NCBI GenBank assembly: GCA_022560025.1
Contig: JAFISE010000015.1
Span: forward strand, 1 to 64,000
Direction: 5' to 3'
From: Stagonosporopsis chrysanthemi
Lineage: Eukaryota; Ascomycota; Dothideomycetes; Pleosporales; Didymellaceae
DNA length: 64,000 nucleotides
Shown: positions 63,116-64,000 of the stretch, one piece after another
Layout: each line of letters starts with the position of its first letter
Numbering within the stretch: position 1 is the stretch's first letter
The notes under the pieces: model-generated
What the model saw: the letters and a program-made list of their open reading frames with translations, nothing else
What the model was told of the DNA's origin: nothing
Databases searched by the model: none
Program-made: the position numbers and the translations under genes

Positions 63116-64000
63116 ATGTCAGCCGCGTCGACACGTGCGCACGTGGCCAGCCCTACAAACCTTGCGCCCGCCGATCCCGAAATAATTCCAGCAACAGAAT
63201 ACCTCAGCAACGACGCGATCAACCGGCGCGCAGGCCTCAACAAGCGCGAACTGCGCAAGCAAAGAAAGACAACCCACCAGTCACTACCAACACCACCCGA
63301 CACATCGTCTGAGACCGACGTCCCCGCCACGAAACAGAAACCGCCAAATAACCCATCGAAACGCAAACCGCGGCCCCAATCCAGCAAAGACTGCACGCCC
63401 TCCGCCTCGATACCCGACGCACTCACCCCCGACATGCCGCCTGGAAACCCAATCCCCCTGCTCGTCTGCAGCATCGGCAACCCGGGCGCAACCTACGCCA
63501 ACACCCTGCACTCGGCCGGGCACATTGTGACCTCGTACATTGCGGGGCGGAAGTCGTACCAGCCCTTCACCAAGGGGCTCTCCGGGCTGGTATCGCGGCC
63601 CGACAACACCGTTCTCTCCCTCTCACTACTACGGGGGTACACGAAGACGCAGGGCGGGCCGCCCGAAGACGACTGGACGTTCTGGCAGTCCGTGTCGCTG
63701 ATGAACGTCAGCGGCGTCGGGGTCAAGAAGGCGTATGCGGCGTGGCTGGCGGAGCTGCGGCGGCGGACGGGCCCCGCGCAGGAGGGCAGGCTGGTCGTGG
63801 TGCATGATGAGCTTGAGGCGCAGCTGGGGAAAGTCAGTGTGCGCGAGAGTGGCGCGAGTGCGAGGGGTCATAACGGGTTGAAGAGCTGTCAGCAGCAGCT
63901 GGCGGGCGTCAAGTGGTGGAGGGTGGGTGTGGGGATTGGGAGGCCTGAGAGCAGGGATCCGAATGTGGTGAGTCGGTACGTGTTGGGCAAGATGAGGCCT
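63116..64000 (+). CDS. PTH1: Peptidyl-tRNA hydrolase, 3' end outside window
   Basis: Frame open from the ATG at 63116 through the last base, 295 codons, no intron seen. The Pth domain begins near residue 112: PLLVCSIGNPGATYANTLHS, then LMNVSGVGVKKAY, VVVHDELEAQLGKV (catalytic Asp region) and ARGHNGLKS. GIGRPESRDPNVVSRYVLG is near the end. It releases peptides from peptidyl-tRNA that falls off ribosomes. The first 110 residues are basic and disordered (NKRELRKQRKTTHQ) rather than a clear mitochondrial presequence. Relatives are about 200 aa, so this one is N-terminally extended and only a short C-terminal part is missing. Confidence 0.9.
   Translation, partial: MSAASTRAHVASPTNLAPADPEIIPATEYLSNDAINRRAGLNKRELRKQRKTTHQSLPTPPDTSSETDVPATKQKPPNNPSKRKPRPQSSKDCTPSASIPDALTPDMPPGNPIPLLVCSIGNPGATYANTLHSAGHIVTSYIAGRKSYQPFTKGLSGLVSRPDNTVLSLSLLRGYTKTQGGPPEDDWTFWQSVSLMNVSGVGVKKAYAAWLAELRRRTGPAQEGRLVVVHDELEAQLGKVSVRESGASARGHNGLKSCQQQLAGVKWWRVGVGIGRPESRDPNVVSRYVLGKMRP

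Overview
The window is nuclear DNA of a filamentous ascomycete (Pezizomycotina, most likely a Dothideomycete). The evidence is many short introns (about 41-200 nt) with GT-AG ends and CTGAC/CTAAC-like branch points, genes packed on both strands without operons, and fungus-specific families: Hap5, Rit1, Fcf2, Dal5-type permease, Ytp1-like protein, SAT4/rhodopsin-like membrane protein and a Fot1/pogo transposase. Class level is an inference from overall protein character; a search of BRE1, BDP1 or RAD14 would settle it.

Layout. About 1-16 kb is gene-poor and lower in GC: the 3' half of a pogo/Fot1 transposon, a bZIP factor with an AT-hook, a 67-residue two-exon gene on the minus strand, a zinc alcohol dehydrogenase, a DUF6601-like membrane protein and a decayed cytochrome P450. 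It ends in three co-oriented genes (Dal5-type MFS transporter, secreted esterase, GH31 glycosidase; 11.5-19.2 kb) that could form a small catabolic group. About 19.5-29.6 kb is a dense housekeeping block: mitochondrial ribosomal protein uS10m, purine nucleoside phosphorylase, FCF2, HAP5, cytosolic malate dehydrogenase and TRAPP subunit TRS33. About 29.6-35.9 kb is sparser, with a rhodopsin-like membrane protein and an amino-acid/GABA-type permease. About 36-64 kb is GC-rich core genome: RIT1 fused to a DUF6314-like domain, BDP1, BRE1, VPS18, a one-TM protein, a POS5-like NAD(H) kinase, a lysophospholipid acyltransferase, a multi-TM protein, a YTP1-like protein, SWI5, a low-complexity small protein, RAD14, and the start of a peptidyl-tRNA hydrolase that runs off the window.

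How genes relate. Several neighbours share themes without being co-transcribed. RIT1 (initiator-tRNA modification) and BDP1 (Pol III TFIIIB) converge tail to tail. SWI5 and RAD14 are DNA-repair genes about 2 kb apart. uS10m, POS5 and probably PTH1 serve mitochondria or translation. Divergent pairs sharing a promoter are uS10m/PNP, FCF2/HAP5, BDP1/BRE1, POS5/acyltransferase, YTP1-like/SWI5 and RAD14/PTH1.

Coding sequences were rebuilt by splicing exons by eye; every multi-exon model listed keeps frame and ends at its stop codon (the terminal one is open at the window edge). Intergenic DNA in the GC-rich half is full of simple repeats, including an uninterrupted run of 110 G. No tRNA, rRNA or CRISPR array was found by eye.
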